Source: Blastococcus saxobsidens
GTDB lineage: Bacteria > Actinomycetota > Actinomycetes > Mycobacteriales > Geodermatophilaceae
NCBI RefSeq assembly: GCF_010682065.1
Contig: NZ_JAAGWG010000004.1
Span: forward strand, 1-64,000
DNA length: 64,000 nucleotides
Reading direction: 5' to 3'
Shown here: positions 8,344 to 16,364 of the stretch, in pieces
Numbering within the stretch: the first letter of the stretch is position 1
Layout: the number at the start of each line of letters is the position of its first letter
Position numbers and translations under genes: made by a program
The notes under the pieces: generated by a model
What the model was told of the DNA's origin: nothing
What the model saw: the letters and a program-made list of their open reading frames with translations, nothing else
The model's database searches: none

Positions 8344-9600
8344 GTGCGCTCGTCGAGGTCACAGGGATCGGTCGCGTCCGCGGAGCCCGTGGCGCCCCGG
8401 GTCGCGGCGCCCCGGGTCGTCGCGCCCCGCCGGAGCGTCGAGCGGGACACCAGCATGGAGGCCGCCGCACAGCAGGCCGGCGTGCTCGCGCAGGCCTCGC
8501 GCGAGGTCTCCGACACCTCCCGGGACGCCGCGGAGTCGCTCTCGGAGCTGCGCTCGGCGATCAGCGACATCTCCGCCACCACCAGCCGCGCCTCCGCCGT
8601 CACCGAGGTCGCGGTACGGGACGCGCAGGCGGTCGACGAGCGGATCGCGGCGCTGCAGACGGCCAGCGAGTCGATCACCCAGTTCGTCCGCATGATCACC
8701 GCGATCAGCCAGCAGAGCCGGTTCCTGGCGCTGAACGCCTCCGTCGAGGCCACGCGCGCCGGCGAGCTGGGCCGCGGCTTCGCCGTCGTCGCCGACGAGG
8801 TCAAGGAGCTGGCCGGGCGCACGGCCCAGGCCGCCCAGGACATCGACGCCCAGATCAAGGCGGTGCAGAAGGAGACCGCGCAGGCGATCGAGGTCATCCA
8901 GCGCATCACCGGGACCCTGGGCTCCATCGCCGAGGCGCAGGACGCCATCGCCGCGGCCGTCGAGCAGCAGCGGGCCGCGACCGAGCGGGTCGTGGACAAC
9001 GTCGACCGGGCGGCCACCGGCTCCGCGCGGATCACCGACGCCGTCGCCCAGCTCGCCGACAGCCAGCGGGTGGTCTACGTCCGGCGGGCCCTCTCGGTCG
9101 CCGAGCAGCACCTGGCCGAGCTCGGCGGCGTCCACCTCGGCGAAGGACGGTCGACGGTGACCGTGCGCGACCAGGCCACCGGCGCCGCGCACACCGCCGA
9201 GCTGCGCGACGTCCTCGTCGGCGACGTGGTCCTCGACCGCAGCGACGACCCCGGCCGGCCGGCTCCGCTGGTGGACGAGGTGGTCCGCCAGGTCGGGGGC
9301 AGCTGCACGCTGTTCCAGCAGCTCGACGACCGGGGCAGCATGGTGCGGGCAGCCACCACGGTGCTCAACCCCGCCGGCCGCCGCAACGTCGGCACCTACA
9401 TCGCCCGCACCGATGCCGACGGCAGACCGAACCCGGTGCTGGCCGCGGTGCTGGCCGGGCAGGTCTACACCGGCGCCGCGACCGTGGCCGGACGGCAGTT
9501 CTTCACCGCGTACGCGGGGCTGCACGACGCCACGGGCACGCTGATCGGGGTGCTGTACGTCGGCCTCCCGCTGGACGCGATGCCCGGCGCGGGGAGCTGA
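8344..9600 (+). CDS. Soluble methyl-accepting-chemotaxis-like protein with C-terminal single-Cache domain
   Basis: A 418-aa protein with no membrane helix or signal peptide. Residues ~40-250 are a coiled-coil MCP signalling domain; the hairpin tip is recognisable in FLALNASVEATRAGELGRGFAVVADEV. Residues ~265-415 match a single-Cache (sCache_3-type) sensor domain: VRDQATGAAH, then GGSCTLFQQL, VGTYIAR, and the closing GTLIGVLYVGLPLDAM. The order signalling-then-sensor inside the cytoplasm is the reverse of classical receptors. I chose the GTG at 8344 because AGGAGG stands 9 bases before it. No cheA or cheW is present in the window, so its partner may be the SpoIIE phosphatase next door; that is a guess from position and a shared promoter pattern. 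Confidence 0.8.
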   Translation: MRSSRSQGSVASAEPVAPRVAAPRVVAPRRSVERDTSMEAAAQQAGVLAQASREVSDTSRDAAESLSELRSAISDISATTSRASAVTEVAVRDAQAVDERIAALQTASESITQFVRMITAISQQSRFLALNASVEATRAGELGRGFAVVADEVKELAGRTAQAAQDIDAQIKAVQKETAQAIEVIQRITGTLGSIAEAQDAIAAAVEQQRAATERVVDNVDRAATGSARITDAVAQLADSQRVVYVRRALSVAEQHLAELGGVHLGEGRSTVTVRDQATGAAHTAELRDVLVGDVVLDRSDDPGRPAPLVDEVVRQVGGSCTLFQQLDDRGSMVRAATTVLNPAGRRNVGTYIARTDADGRPNPVLAAVLAGQVYTGAATVAGRQFFTAYAGLHDATGTLIGVLYVGLPLDAMPGAGS

Positions 9601-9624
9601 GCACGCCGACCGGTCCTGACCTCC

Positions 9625-9652
9625 GGGAACGGTCGGCCCCGTGCTCTAGGTT
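9625..9652 (+). promoter_or_regulatory. Promoter candidate of the SpoIIE phosphatase gene
   Basis: GGGAAC, 16-base spacer, TAGGTT, 48 bases before the GTG start at 9701. Nearly the same arrangement as the one before the MCP-like gene. Confidence 0.4.
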
Positions 9653-9700
9653 GGTCGCGGTTCGGCACGGAGCCGCAGCCGGGAGCCGTACGAGGGGGAC

Positions 9701-10789
9701 GTGGTGAACCGATGGGGGCGCGTGAACGAGGCGCTGCCCGCCGTCGTCCTGGTCCTGGTCGTGCTGGCCGAGGTGGTGAGCGGCCGCGGTCAGGTGGTGC
9801 TCGGGCTCGCCGCCATCGCCCCGCTGGTGGCCGCCACCTGGCTGGGCCGCCGGGCGACGGTCGCCTACAGCGCCACCGCCTTCATCGTCGCCACCCTGCT
9901 CGGGCTCTACGAACAGCAGTACACGGCCGAGACGGCGGTGGCGCAGACGATCCGGCTGCTCGCCGTCGTCCTCGCCGGCGCGCTCGCGGTGGCCACCTGC
10001 GAACTGCGGCTGCGGCGCGAGCAGCACATCGCCCGGCTGAGCGCCGAGGCGGCGGCCACCCGGGCCGCCGTGCGCACGAGCGACACCCTGCAGCGGGCGC
10101 TGCTCGGGAACTCGCCGCAGGTGCCGGGCCTGGAGATCACGGCCCGGTACCTCCCCGGTGATCAGGGCGCCCAGGTGGGCGGCGACTGGTACGACGCCTT
10201 CCCGCTGACCGACGGCTGCACCATGCTCGTCATCGGCGACGTCGCCGGTCACGACGCCCCGGCCGCGGCGACCATGGCGCAGACCCGCGGCATGCTGCGG
10301 GCCCTGGCACGTTCCGGTCACACCAGCCCCGCCGAACTGCTCACCGCCCTGGACTCCGTCCTCGCCGGGCTGAGCCTCGACACGCTGGTGACGGTCACCG
10401 TCGTCACCGTCGACGTGCACGGCGGCGGCGCGACCGTGCCGCTGCGCTGGTCCAACGCCGGCCACCCGCCACCGATCCTCGTGCGCGCCGGCGGGGAGGC
10501 CGTGCTGCTGGAGCGGACGCCCGACCGGCTGCTGGGCGCCTCCTCGGCGGGCAGCCCGCGGACCGAGCACGAGGTGGCCATGGGCCGTGGCGACCTGCTG
10601 ATGCTCTACACCGATGGTCTCGTCGAGCGGCGCGGGATGACTCTCGACGACGGCAGCGCGTGGCTGCTGCGGGCCCTCTCGCGCATCGGCGGCGAGCAGG
10701 TCGACCGGGTCTGCGACGGCCTGCTGGGTGCGCTGGGCTCCCGCGGCGACGACGACATCGCCCTGCTGGCGGTGCGGCTGCCCCGCTGA
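9701..10789 (+). CDS. Membrane-bound SpoIIE-type PP2C serine phosphatase
   Basis: A 362-aa protein with four N-terminal membrane helices (about 11-27, 32-49, 53-70, 83-102), a short coiled linker, and a SpoIIE/RsbU phosphatase domain (~125-360). Metal-binding motifs are present: VGGDWYDAF, VIGDVAGHD, LYTDGLVERR and the final DDDIALLAV. LRWSNAGHPPP is also diagnostic. Such phosphatases dephosphorylate STAS-domain anti-anti-sigma factors in partner-switch cascades at the membrane. No STAS antagonist or kinase is adjacent; related HATPases are at 43.7 and 61.6 kb. GGGGGA stands before the tandem GTG GTG start at 9701. It converges on kptA with one base between stops. Confidence 0.88.
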   Translation: MVNRWGRVNEALPAVVLVLVVLAEVVSGRGQVVLGLAAIAPLVAATWLGRRATVAYSATAFIVATLLGLYEQQYTAETAVAQTIRLLAVVLAGALAVATCELRLRREQHIARLSAEAAATRAAVRTSDTLQRALLGNSPQVPGLEITARYLPGDQGAQVGGDWYDAFPLTDGCTMLVIGDVAGHDAPAAATMAQTRGMLRALARSGHTSPAELLTALDSVLAGLSLDTLVTVTVVTVDVHGGGATVPLRWSNAGHPPPILVRAGGEAVLLERTPDRLLGASSAGSPRTEHEVAMGRGDLLMLYTDGLVERRGMTLDDGSAWLLRALSRIGGEQVDRVCDGLLGALGSRGDDDIALLAVRLPR

Positions 10790-10790
10790 C

Positions 10791-11330
10791 TCAGCGGCCG
10801 GCGCCGCCCTCGACCACGGCGAGGAACGCCGGCGGCACGGAGTCGACGAGCCAGACCCCGTTCGGCGACAGGGTGAACCGCGCGCCGTCGTCGGCCATCC
10901 CGCCGGCGTCCACCCGCAGGACGACCGGGCGGCCGCGCCGGGCGCCGACGGCGCGCGCGGTGGGCACGTCGGGGCTCAGGTGGACCGCGTGCCGCCGGCC
11001 CGGCCGCAGCCCCTCCGCCAGGATCGCGGGCAGGAACCGGCCGACGGCGCCGTGGAACAGCACGTCGGGCGGACGCCGCGCGACGTGGCCGAGGTCGACG
11101 ACGACGCTGTGCCCCTGGCTGGCCCGGATGCGGGTACCGCTCTCGTCGAAGGCGTAGCGCTGCTTGTCATCGGCGGCGACCACGCGGTCGAGCTGGGCGC
11201 GGGTCAGCCGCAGCGCGGCCAGCAGCTGTTCGACGGCGACCCAGCCGGCCCCGTCCAGCTCGAGGCCCACGGAATCCGGTCGGTGCCGGAGCACGTAGGA
11301 GAGCCGCTTGCTGGTCCGGACGACGTCCAC
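10791..11330 (-). CDS. kptA: RNA 2'-phosphotransferase (Tpt1/KptA)
   Basis: A 179-aa KptA homologue that would transfer an internal RNA 2'-phosphate to NAD+, yielding ADP-ribose 1'',2''-cyclic phosphate. The four-residue active-site set is visible: SYVLRHRPD (H and R), the R of RASQGHS, LFHGA and R/H in GRRHAVHLSPD. Full family length. Bacteria lack the tRNA-splicing route that makes 2'-phosphates, so its natural substrate here is unknown; KptA enzymes can also ADP-ribosylate RNA ends. It is flanked by two SpoIIE phosphatase genes, without obvious functional link. Confidence 0.88.
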   Translation of the reverse strand: MDVVRTSKRLSYVLRHRPDSVGLELDGAGWVAVEQLLAALRLTRAQLDRVVAADDKQRYAFDESGTRIRASQGHSVVVDLGHVARRPPDVLFHGAVGRFLPAILAEGLRPGRRHAVHLSPDVPTARAVGARRGRPVVLRVDAGGMADDGARFTLSPNGVWLVDSVPPAFLAVVEGGAGR

Positions 11331-11349
11331 GTGCCGCTGCCCGTCGGGG

Positions 11350-13107
11350 TCAGCCGCAGCGGTAGAGGACGAAGGCGACGTCGTCGTCCGGGGCGTCGCC
11401 GAGCAGCCGCTCGGTGAGCAGGGCGCTCAGCTCCGCCGGCGCGAGGTGCCGCCCCTCGACGAGCGCGTCGGCGGCGCGGCCGATGCCCTCGTCCAGGGCC
11501 TCGTCCCGTCGCTCGACCAGGCCGTCGGTGTAGAGCAGGAGGGTCGACCCGGGCGACAGGGTCAGCTCCGCCTCCGGCCGCTCGCGCCGGTCGGTGACGG
11601 CGAGCGGCAGCGAGCTGCCCTCCTCCAGCAGCCGGACGGTGCCGCCGTGGTCCACGAGGACGGCCGGGGGGTGCCCGGCGCTGCTGTAGCGGATCCGGCC
11701 GGTGAAGGGATCGATGATTGCGCAGAAGACGGTGCTCACGGCCGCGCCGGGGATCAACGCCGCGAAACCGTCGAGGGCGGACAGGACGTGACCCGGTGAC
11801 CCGCTCTCCAGCAGCAGCGCCCGGCCGGCGCTGCGCAGCTGGCCCATCACCGCCGCCGCGGGCAGTCCGCGGCCCACCACGTCCCCCACCACCACGCCGT
11901 AGGCCCCGTCGGAGAGCTCGACGACGTCGTACCAGTCCCCGCCCACCTCCAGCGTCCCGGTCGCGGGCTCGTAGTGGACGGCGAAGCCGGCCGGCAGGGC
12001 GGTGGGGCCGAGCACCGCGCGCTGGAGCGTGACGGCGACGTCGGTGAAGAACTGCGCCCGCGCCTGGTCCGAGCGGGCCCGCTCCTCCGCGCGGCGCCGT
12101 TCGGCCGCCACGGCCTGGGCGTCGGCGACCGCGGCGGCCACCTGACCGGCGGCCAGCGTCATGAAGATGCGGTAGTCCTCGTCGAGCGGGAGGTGCGGGC
12201 TGGCGCCCAGCACCAGCGCGCCGACCGGCTGCTCGGCGCCGGCGGCGGTGAGCGGGAGGACCACCGCGGTGTCGACGTCGGCCTGTGCGACCGCGCTCGC
12301 GCCGACGGTGGACAACCCGGGCAGGAGGGTGGCCAGGCCGGTGACCGTCTGGGTCTCACCGGTGGCCGTCGCCCATCGCACCCGCTCGGAGATGACACTG
12401 GTGGCCAGCTCGTCCTGCAGGGCGACACCCTGCGCGGCGACCAGCTGCGGGGGTCCGCCGTCCCCGTCCACCAGGTACACCAGTCCCAGGGGGCAGTCGG
12501 AGCGGGCGTCGGCGAGCACCCCGAGCGCCGTGGCGACCGCCTCGGCGGTGTCCCCGTGGGAGGCGCGCGGCAGGCTGCCCAGCCGCTGCAGCACGCCGAG
12601 CCGGCGGGCGGCGAGCACGCGGTGGGTCGTCTCGACGACGGTGTCCAGCAGGCCCACCACCGCGCCACCGGGCTCGACGACCGGGCTGAAGGAGAAGGAG
12701 AAGTAGGTCTCCTCCTCGTAGCCGTGGCGGTACATGACCAGCGGCAGGTCCTCGGAGTACGTGGCCCGCCCGGCCATCACCTCGTCGACCATGGGCGCCA
12801 GCGCGGGCCAGATGTCGGACCAGACCTCGGTCGCCGGCCGGCCCAGCGCCGCGGGGTGCCGGGCGCCGAGCATGGGTGCGTAGGCGTCGTTGTAGACCAT
12901 GACGAGCTCCGGGCCCCACATCAGCAGGAACGGGAACCGGCTGTTCACGGCGGTGCTGATCGCCGTCCGCAGCGTCGGCGACCAGTCCGCCTGCGGGCCG
13001 AGGGGCGTCGTCGCCCAGTCGTGCTCGAGGAGCATCCGCTGGAGTTCCGTCCGCGGCCCACCGGGGATCAGCTCCGCCAGATGACTGTTCAGCGCTGATC
13101 CCCCCAC
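11350..13107 (-). CDS. PAS-GAF-SpoIIE phosphatase
   Basis: A ~585-aa soluble signalling protein: N-terminal PAS domain (about 25-150; FLLMWGPELVMVYNDAYAPMLG), a GAF domain (about 170-330; reads out a ligand or redox signal), a short coiled coil (AERRRAEERARSDQARAQFF), and a SpoIIE PP2C domain with VGGDWYDVV, VVGDVVGRG, YSSAGHPPAV, LLYTDGLVERR and the final DDDVAFVLY. Predicted to dephosphorylate an anti-anti-sigma factor in response to a cytoplasmic signal. Start is uncertain: no good ribosome site; I take the GTG at 13107, after which homology-like sequence begins. An alternative is the CTG five codons downstream. The minus-strand frame remains open further upstream but that part is arginine-rich shadow sequence of ohr. 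Confidence 0.82.
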   Translation of the reverse strand: MGGSALNSHLAELIPGGPRTELQRMLLEHDWATTPLGPQADWSPTLRTAISTAVNSRFPFLLMWGPELVMVYNDAYAPMLGARHPAALGRPATEVWSDIWPALAPMVDEVMAGRATYSEDLPLVMYRHGYEEETYFSFSFSPVVEPGGAVVGLLDTVVETTHRVLAARRLGVLQRLGSLPRASHGDTAEAVATALGVLADARSDCPLGLVYLVDGDGGPPQLVAAQGVALQDELATSVISERVRWATATGETQTVTGLATLLPGLSTVGASAVAQADVDTAVVLPLTAAGAEQPVGALVLGASPHLPLDEDYRIFMTLAAGQVAAAVADAQAVAAERRRAEERARSDQARAQFFTDVAVTLQRAVLGPTALPAGFAVHYEPATGTLEVGGDWYDVVELSDGAYGVVVGDVVGRGLPAAAVMGQLRSAGRALLLESGSPGHVLSALDGFAALIPGAAVSTVFCAIIDPFTGRIRYSSAGHPPAVLVDHGGTVRLLEEGSSLPLAVTDRRERPEAELTLSPGSTLLLYTDGLVERRDEALDEGIGRAADALVEGRHLAPAELSALLTERLLGDAPDDDVAFVLYRCG

Positions 13108-13226
13108 GGCCCGGCACGCCCCGGCGCCACCGTGACGGCGGAATGTCACCTCGTGCTCAGCGGCATCCTCCCATCCCGCGGTGCGGCAGGTGCATTGGAC
13201 ACAACCGGCACGCACCCGGGCCGCCC

Positions 13227-13649
13227 TCAGGCGACGGTGGTCTCCAGCGTGACCGGGACGTTGCCGCGGGTGGCGTTGGAGTAGGGGCACACCTGGTGCG
13301 CCGCCTCGACCAGCTGTTCGGCGGCGGACTGCTCGATGCCGCCCAGCTCGACCGACAGGGTGATTTCCAGGCCGAAGCCGCCGGCGTCGTTCGGGCCGAT
13401 GCCCACGTCGGCGGTGACCGCGGAGTCGGAGAGGGCGACCTTCTGCCGGCGGGCGACCATCTTCAGCGCGGAGTGGAAGCAGGCCGCGTAGCCGGCGGCG
13501 AAGAGCTGCTCCGGGTTGGTCGCACCACCCGTGCCGCCCATCTCCCGCGGAACGGCCAGGTCGAGGTCGATCAGGCCGTCGGAGGAGCGGGTGTGGCCGT
13601 CGCGGCCCTCCCCGGTCGCAGTGGCGGTGGCGGTGTAGACGGCGGGCAC
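13227..13649 (-). CDS. ohr: Organic hydroperoxide resistance protein (Ohr/OsmC)
   Basis: A 140-aa thiol peroxidase of the Ohr group that reduces organic and lipid hydroperoxides. Both redox cysteines are in place: [10 protein letters not shown] and [13 protein letters not shown]. The N-terminal [20 protein letters not shown] and [11 protein letters not shown] match the family, and length is typical. It is divergent from a TetR-family gene with two palindromes between, so regulation by that protein, rather than by the usual MarR-type OhrR, is likely. Confidence 0.93.
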   Translation of the reverse strand: MPAVYTATATATGEGRDGHTRSSDGLIDLDLAVPREMGGTGGATNPEQLFAAGYAACFHSALKMVARRQKVALSDSAVTADVGIGPNDAGGFGLEITLSVELGGIEQSAAEQLVEAAHQVCPYSNATRGNVPVTLETTVA

Positions 13650-13667
13650 GGGAGCCTCCAGAAGTAG

Positions 13668-13685
13668 GCAGAACGACCGTTCTGC
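13668..13685. promoter_or_regulatory. Operator-like palindrome in the ohr/TetR intergenic region
   Basis: GCAGAACGACCGTTCTGC: perfect 8-base arms around AC, 18 bases upstream of the ohr start. The half-site AGAACG/CGTTCT recurs in the second palindrome at 13716-13735. Confidence 0.65.
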
Positions 13686-13715
13686 TCCAGCCGAGCACGG
13701 GCCGCCCGGAAGCGC

Positions 13716-13735
13716 AAGACGGAACGTTCGTTCTT
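13716..13735. promoter_or_regulatory. Second operator-like palindrome, abutting the TetR gene -10 box
   Basis: AAGACGGAACGTTCGTTCTT is symmetric at 16 of 20 positions. It ends 2 bases before a TAGCCT box (13738-13743), which itself is 7 bases before the GTG start of the TetR gene, the spacing of a leaderless promoter. Binding here should block the regulator's own transcription. Confidence 0.6.
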
Positions 13736-13750
13736 GCTAGCCTGGCCGAC

Positions 13751-14320
13751 GTGACCACCGCCGTCCGCCCGTCGGCCGCCCGGGAGCGCCTGCTGCGGGC
13801 TGCGTCGGCGACCTTCTACGCCGAGGGCATCCGCGGCGTGGGGGTCGACCGGGTGATCGGGGAGGCCGGCGTCACGCGCGCGACCTTCTACCGGCACTTC
13901 CCGGGCAAGGACGACCTGGTGGTCGCCTACCTGGAGGCGGTCGACGTCGGGGTGCGCGAGCGGGTGGGCGCGGCCCCCACCACGGCGAACGCGGCCGCCG
14001 GCTTCCTGCGGGGACTGGCCGGCGGGATCGGTGACGAGCTGTGCCGCCGCGCGTTCCGCGGCTGCCCGTTCATCAACGCCGCGGCCGAGTTCCCGGACGC
14101 GACGCACCCGGTGCACCGGGCGGTCCTCGCACACCGCCGCTGGCTGGAGGACGTGGTGCGGCACGGCTTCGCCGCCGCCGGACACCCGGACCCGGCCGAG
14201 GCGACCCGCCGCTTCGTCATGCTCCGCGACGGCGCGATGGTGGCCGGCTACCTGGCCGACCCGGGGACGGCGCGGACGACGCTGCTCGCCGCCGTCGACG
14301 ACCTGCTCGCCGCGACCTGA
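13751..14320 (+). CDS. TetR/AcrR family transcriptional regulator, probable repressor of ohr
   Basis: A 189-aa regulator with an N-terminal TetR helix-turn-helix (about 8-55: RERLLRAASATFYAEGIRGVGVDRVIGEAGVTRATFYRHF) and an all-alpha ligand domain that includes CRRAFRGCPFINAAAEFPD. Two cysteines (in ELCRRAFRGCPF) lie six residues apart in the ligand domain and could sense peroxide by disulfide formation; that is inference. The GTG start at 13751 is likely leaderless. Divergent placement from ohr and the two shared palindromes make autoregulation and control of ohr the obvious reading. Confidence 0.85.
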   Translation: MTTAVRPSAARERLLRAASATFYAEGIRGVGVDRVIGEAGVTRATFYRHFPGKDDLVVAYLEAVDVGVRERVGAAPTTANAAAGFLRGLAGGIGDELCRRAFRGCPFINAAAEFPDATHPVHRAVLAHRRWLEDVVRHGFAAAGHPDPAEATRRFVMLRDGAMVAGYLADPGTARTTLLAAVDDLLAAT

Positions 14321-14337
14321 GCCGCAACCTTCCCTGC

Positions 14338-14394
14338 CGAACCATGCGAAGTCGTGGCGATCGGCGCGCGATGGCCACGAGTTCGCATGGTTCG
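14338..14394. repeat. Long near-perfect inverted repeat
   Basis: CGAACCATGCGAAGTCGTGG at the left and its near-exact complement ending CATGGTTCG at the right form a stem of about 25 bp with two or three mismatches and a short loop (GCGCG region). It lies between the converging TetR and rpsD genes and fills the whole spacer. It can serve as a bidirectional terminator, but its length and the base-perfect outer half suggest a genomic repeat element. Confidence 0.6.
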
Positions 14395-14401
14395 ACGGCG
14401 A

Positions 14402-15004
14402 TCAGCGGGAGTAGTACTCCACGACCAGCTGCTCCGCGCAGACGACCGGGACCTCCTCGCGGGTGGGCGTCCGCTCGTAGCGGGCGACCAGGTCGGCCAG
14501 CCGGACCTCGAGGTACTTCGGCGGCTCGGCGTGCGCGCCGGAGGCGGCGACCTGGAACGGCTCCTTGGCGCGCGACTTCGCAGCGATCTGGATGAAGTCG
14601 CCCGGCCGGAGCCGGTAGGAGGGGCGGTCGACGCGCTTGCCGTTGACCAGCACGTGCTGGTGGGTGACGAACTGGCGGGCCTGGTAGATGGTGCGGGCGA
14701 ACCCGGCGCGCAGGACGGTGGCGTCCAGCCGCGACTCGAGGTCCTGGATCAGCGCCTCGCCGGTCTTGCCGCCGGTGCGCTTCGCGCGGTCGAAGGCGGC
14801 CCGCAGCTGCGTCTCGCTGATGTCGTACTGCGCGCGCAGCCGCTGCTTCTCCTTGAGCCGGGTGGAGTAGTCGCTGTCCTTGCGACGCTTGCGGCCGTGC
14901 TCGCCCGGCGGGTAGGGCCGGCGCTCCAGGTACTGGACGCACTTCGGCGTGAGCGGGATGCCCAGCGCTCGACTGAGCCGGGCCTTGGGGCGGGGCGTGT
15001 TCAC
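14402..15004 (-). CDS. rpsD: 30S ribosomal protein S4, zinc-free form
   Basis: Primary 16S rRNA-binding protein of the 30S subunit, 200 aa. The N-terminal S4 part has RRPYPPGEHGRKRR and EKQRLRAQYDISE; the S4 RNA-binding domain (about 90-150) has RLDATVLRAGFARTIYQARQFV and VNGKRVDRPSY; it ends with CAEQLVVEYYSR. The four-cysteine zinc knuckle of other S4 proteins is missing (only C22 in that region), so it is the C-minus type. It stands alone rather than in the alpha operon, as in Streptomyces. An iron-box-like sequence lies 14 bases upstream of its ATG, within its promoter region. Confidence 0.94.
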   Translation of the reverse strand: MNTPRPKARLSRALGIPLTPKCVQYLERRPYPPGEHGRKRRKDSDYSTRLKEKQRLRAQYDISETQLRAAFDRAKRTGGKTGEALIQDLESRLDATVLRAGFARTIYQARQFVTHQHVLVNGKRVDRPSYRLRPGDFIQIAAKSRAKEPFQVAASGAHAEPPKYLEVRLADLVARYERTPTREEVPVVCAEQLVVEYYSR

Positions 15005-15017
15005 GGGGACCTCCGGG

Positions 15018-15036
15018 TTTGGTTAGGCTCACCTTA
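15018..15036. promoter_or_regulatory. IdeR/DtxR-type iron box
   Basis: TTTGGTTAGGCTCACCTTA matches the actinobacterial iron-box consensus TTAGGTTAGSCTAACCTAA at 16 of 19 positions. It lies between divergent rpsD and the DUF2470 gene. Because DUF2470 domains occur in haem-utilisation proteins, control of that gene is the simplest reading; rpsD could be affected too. Confidence 0.6.
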
Positions 15037-15067
15037 CTACTCGACTCCGAGCATCCCGAGGTGGTCC

Positions 15068-15823
15068 ATGACGGCCGGTCCGACCCACTCCCCCGCGGCC
15101 GTCGAACGGCAGCCCCCGGCGCCCGAGCGCGCCCGCACCGTGGCCACGCGGTCCGCCACGGACGTGCACGTCGCAGGCATCGGCTCCTGCGTGGTGTGGG
15201 CGTCGACGACCACGGCCGACGGCGACATGCTGCTCGTCGTCCCCGCCACCGGAGGCGTCGTCGCGGCGCTGCGCGGCTCCTCGCTGGGCGACGCCCCGGC
15301 CCTGCTGACCGTGACCGACCCCGCCCCCGTTCCCCTCCGCCACCCCCTTCGCGGGCTCGTGCACCTCACCGGCTGGCTGGTGCCGGTGCCCGACGCCGAC
15401 GTCCCGGCGCTGCTGCTGGACTTCGCGGAGGCCGCGCCGGCCGACGCGCTGTTCGAGGTCGGGCGGTCGGCCGTCCTGGTCCGCCTGGACCTCGCCGAGG
15501 TCGAGCTCGAGGAATCCGGCGCCCGGACCTACGTCGACCCCGACGACTTCCGCGAGGCGCGGCCCGACGTCGTGACCCGCGCCGAGGACGAACTGCTGGC
15601 CGCCCAGCGCGGACCGCTGGGCCGGCTCCTGACGCGGGTGCAGCGCTGGGCCGGCCGGCACGACGACGTCCGGATCCTGGGGCTGGACCGGTTCGGGGTG
15701 CGGTTCCGCATGCAGGGCCGGCAGGGCTGCTACGACCTCCGGGTGCCGTTCGCGGCGCCGCTGTCGGGCCCCGACGGGTTCGCCGACGCCGTCGACGAGC
15801 TCCTGACCTGCGGACCTGCATGA
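15068..15823 (+). CDS. DUF2470 domain protein, probable haem/iron-related
   Basis: A 251-aa cytoplasmic protein. The N-terminal ~130 residues resemble the split-barrel flavin/haem-binding fold of HugZ-like proteins, and the C-terminal ~85 residues match DUF2470 (VRILGLDRFGVRFRM, YDLRVPFAAPL, AVDELL). DUF2470 proteins bind haem and occur with haem oxygenases and iron-uptake genes. The ATG at 15068 has GAGG a few bases upstream; the iron box at 15018 is 32 bases before it. Exact activity (haem degradation or haem storage) cannot be told from sequence. Confidence 0.7.
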   Translation: MTAGPTHSPAAVERQPPAPERARTVATRSATDVHVAGIGSCVVWASTTTADGDMLLVVPATGGVVAALRGSSLGDAPALLTVTDPAPVPLRHPLRGLVHLTGWLVPVPDADVPALLLDFAEAAPADALFEVGRSAVLVRLDLAEVELEESGARTYVDPDDFREARPDVVTRAEDELLAAQRGPLGRLLTRVQRWAGRHDDVRILGLDRFGVRFRMQGRQGCYDLRVPFAAPLSGPDGFADAVDELLTCGPA

Positions 15824-15866
15824 TCGTCCGCTGGTCGGGACGAGCCGGCTGTGCGACGGTCCTGCG

Positions 15867-16280
15867 ATGACCTCCTCCTCCGACGGCGGCCGGCGCGCCC
15901 TGCAGCTCACCCTCGGCGCGTTCGCCGCCATCCCCCTGGCCTCCGGGCTCGCCGGCGCGCTGCTCGGCCCCGCCTCGCTGCCCGGCACCGAGGGCCCGCT
16001 CGCGCCCGACGTGGAGAGCGAGTACCGCTACACGCACCTCATGTACGCCGCGGCCGCCCCGCTGATCTGGTCGACGATCCCCCGGGTGGAGCGGGAGGGC
16101 GCGCTGCTGCGCGGCATCTCCGGCGCGCTCTTCCTGGGCGGAGCGGTCCGCCTGCTCGCCTGGCAGAAGGCCGGCAAGCCCCAGCCGGCGCTCGTCGGGG
16201 CTGCGGCGCTGGAGCTGCTCGGCGCACCGGTGCTCGCCGCCTGGCAGCACCGCGTCGCCACCCGGACACGCAGGCGCTGA
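15867..16280 (+). CDS. DUF4345-like small membrane protein
   Basis: A 137-aa protein with four hydrophobic segments (about 12-33, 58-72, 83-98, 108-124) and the RYTHLMYAAAAPLIWSTIPRVE segment characteristic of DUF4345-type proteins. Function unknown. It follows the DUF2470 gene by 43 bp, so the two may be co-transcribed, and precedes a second small membrane protein gene. Confidence 0.65.
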   Translation: MTSSSDGGRRALQLTLGAFAAIPLASGLAGALLGPASLPGTEGPLAPDVESEYRYTHLMYAAAAPLIWSTIPRVEREGALLRGISGALFLGGAVRLLAWQKAGKPQPALVGAAALELLGAPVLAAWQHRVATRTRRR

Positions 16281-16364
16281 CGCCCGCCCGGAAGTAGCGA
16301 TGAGTTCTCCCCGCCGATCCCGTCTTCCTCCTGACGAGTCCACCAGCGGGGAAGGAACCCGGTC

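Noticed and set aside
14402-15004. rpsD as a zinc-starvation paralogue under Zur control
   Set aside because: Lack of the zinc knuckle is normal for isolated actinobacterial S4, and no Zur box was seen; the nearby motif fits the iron box instead.
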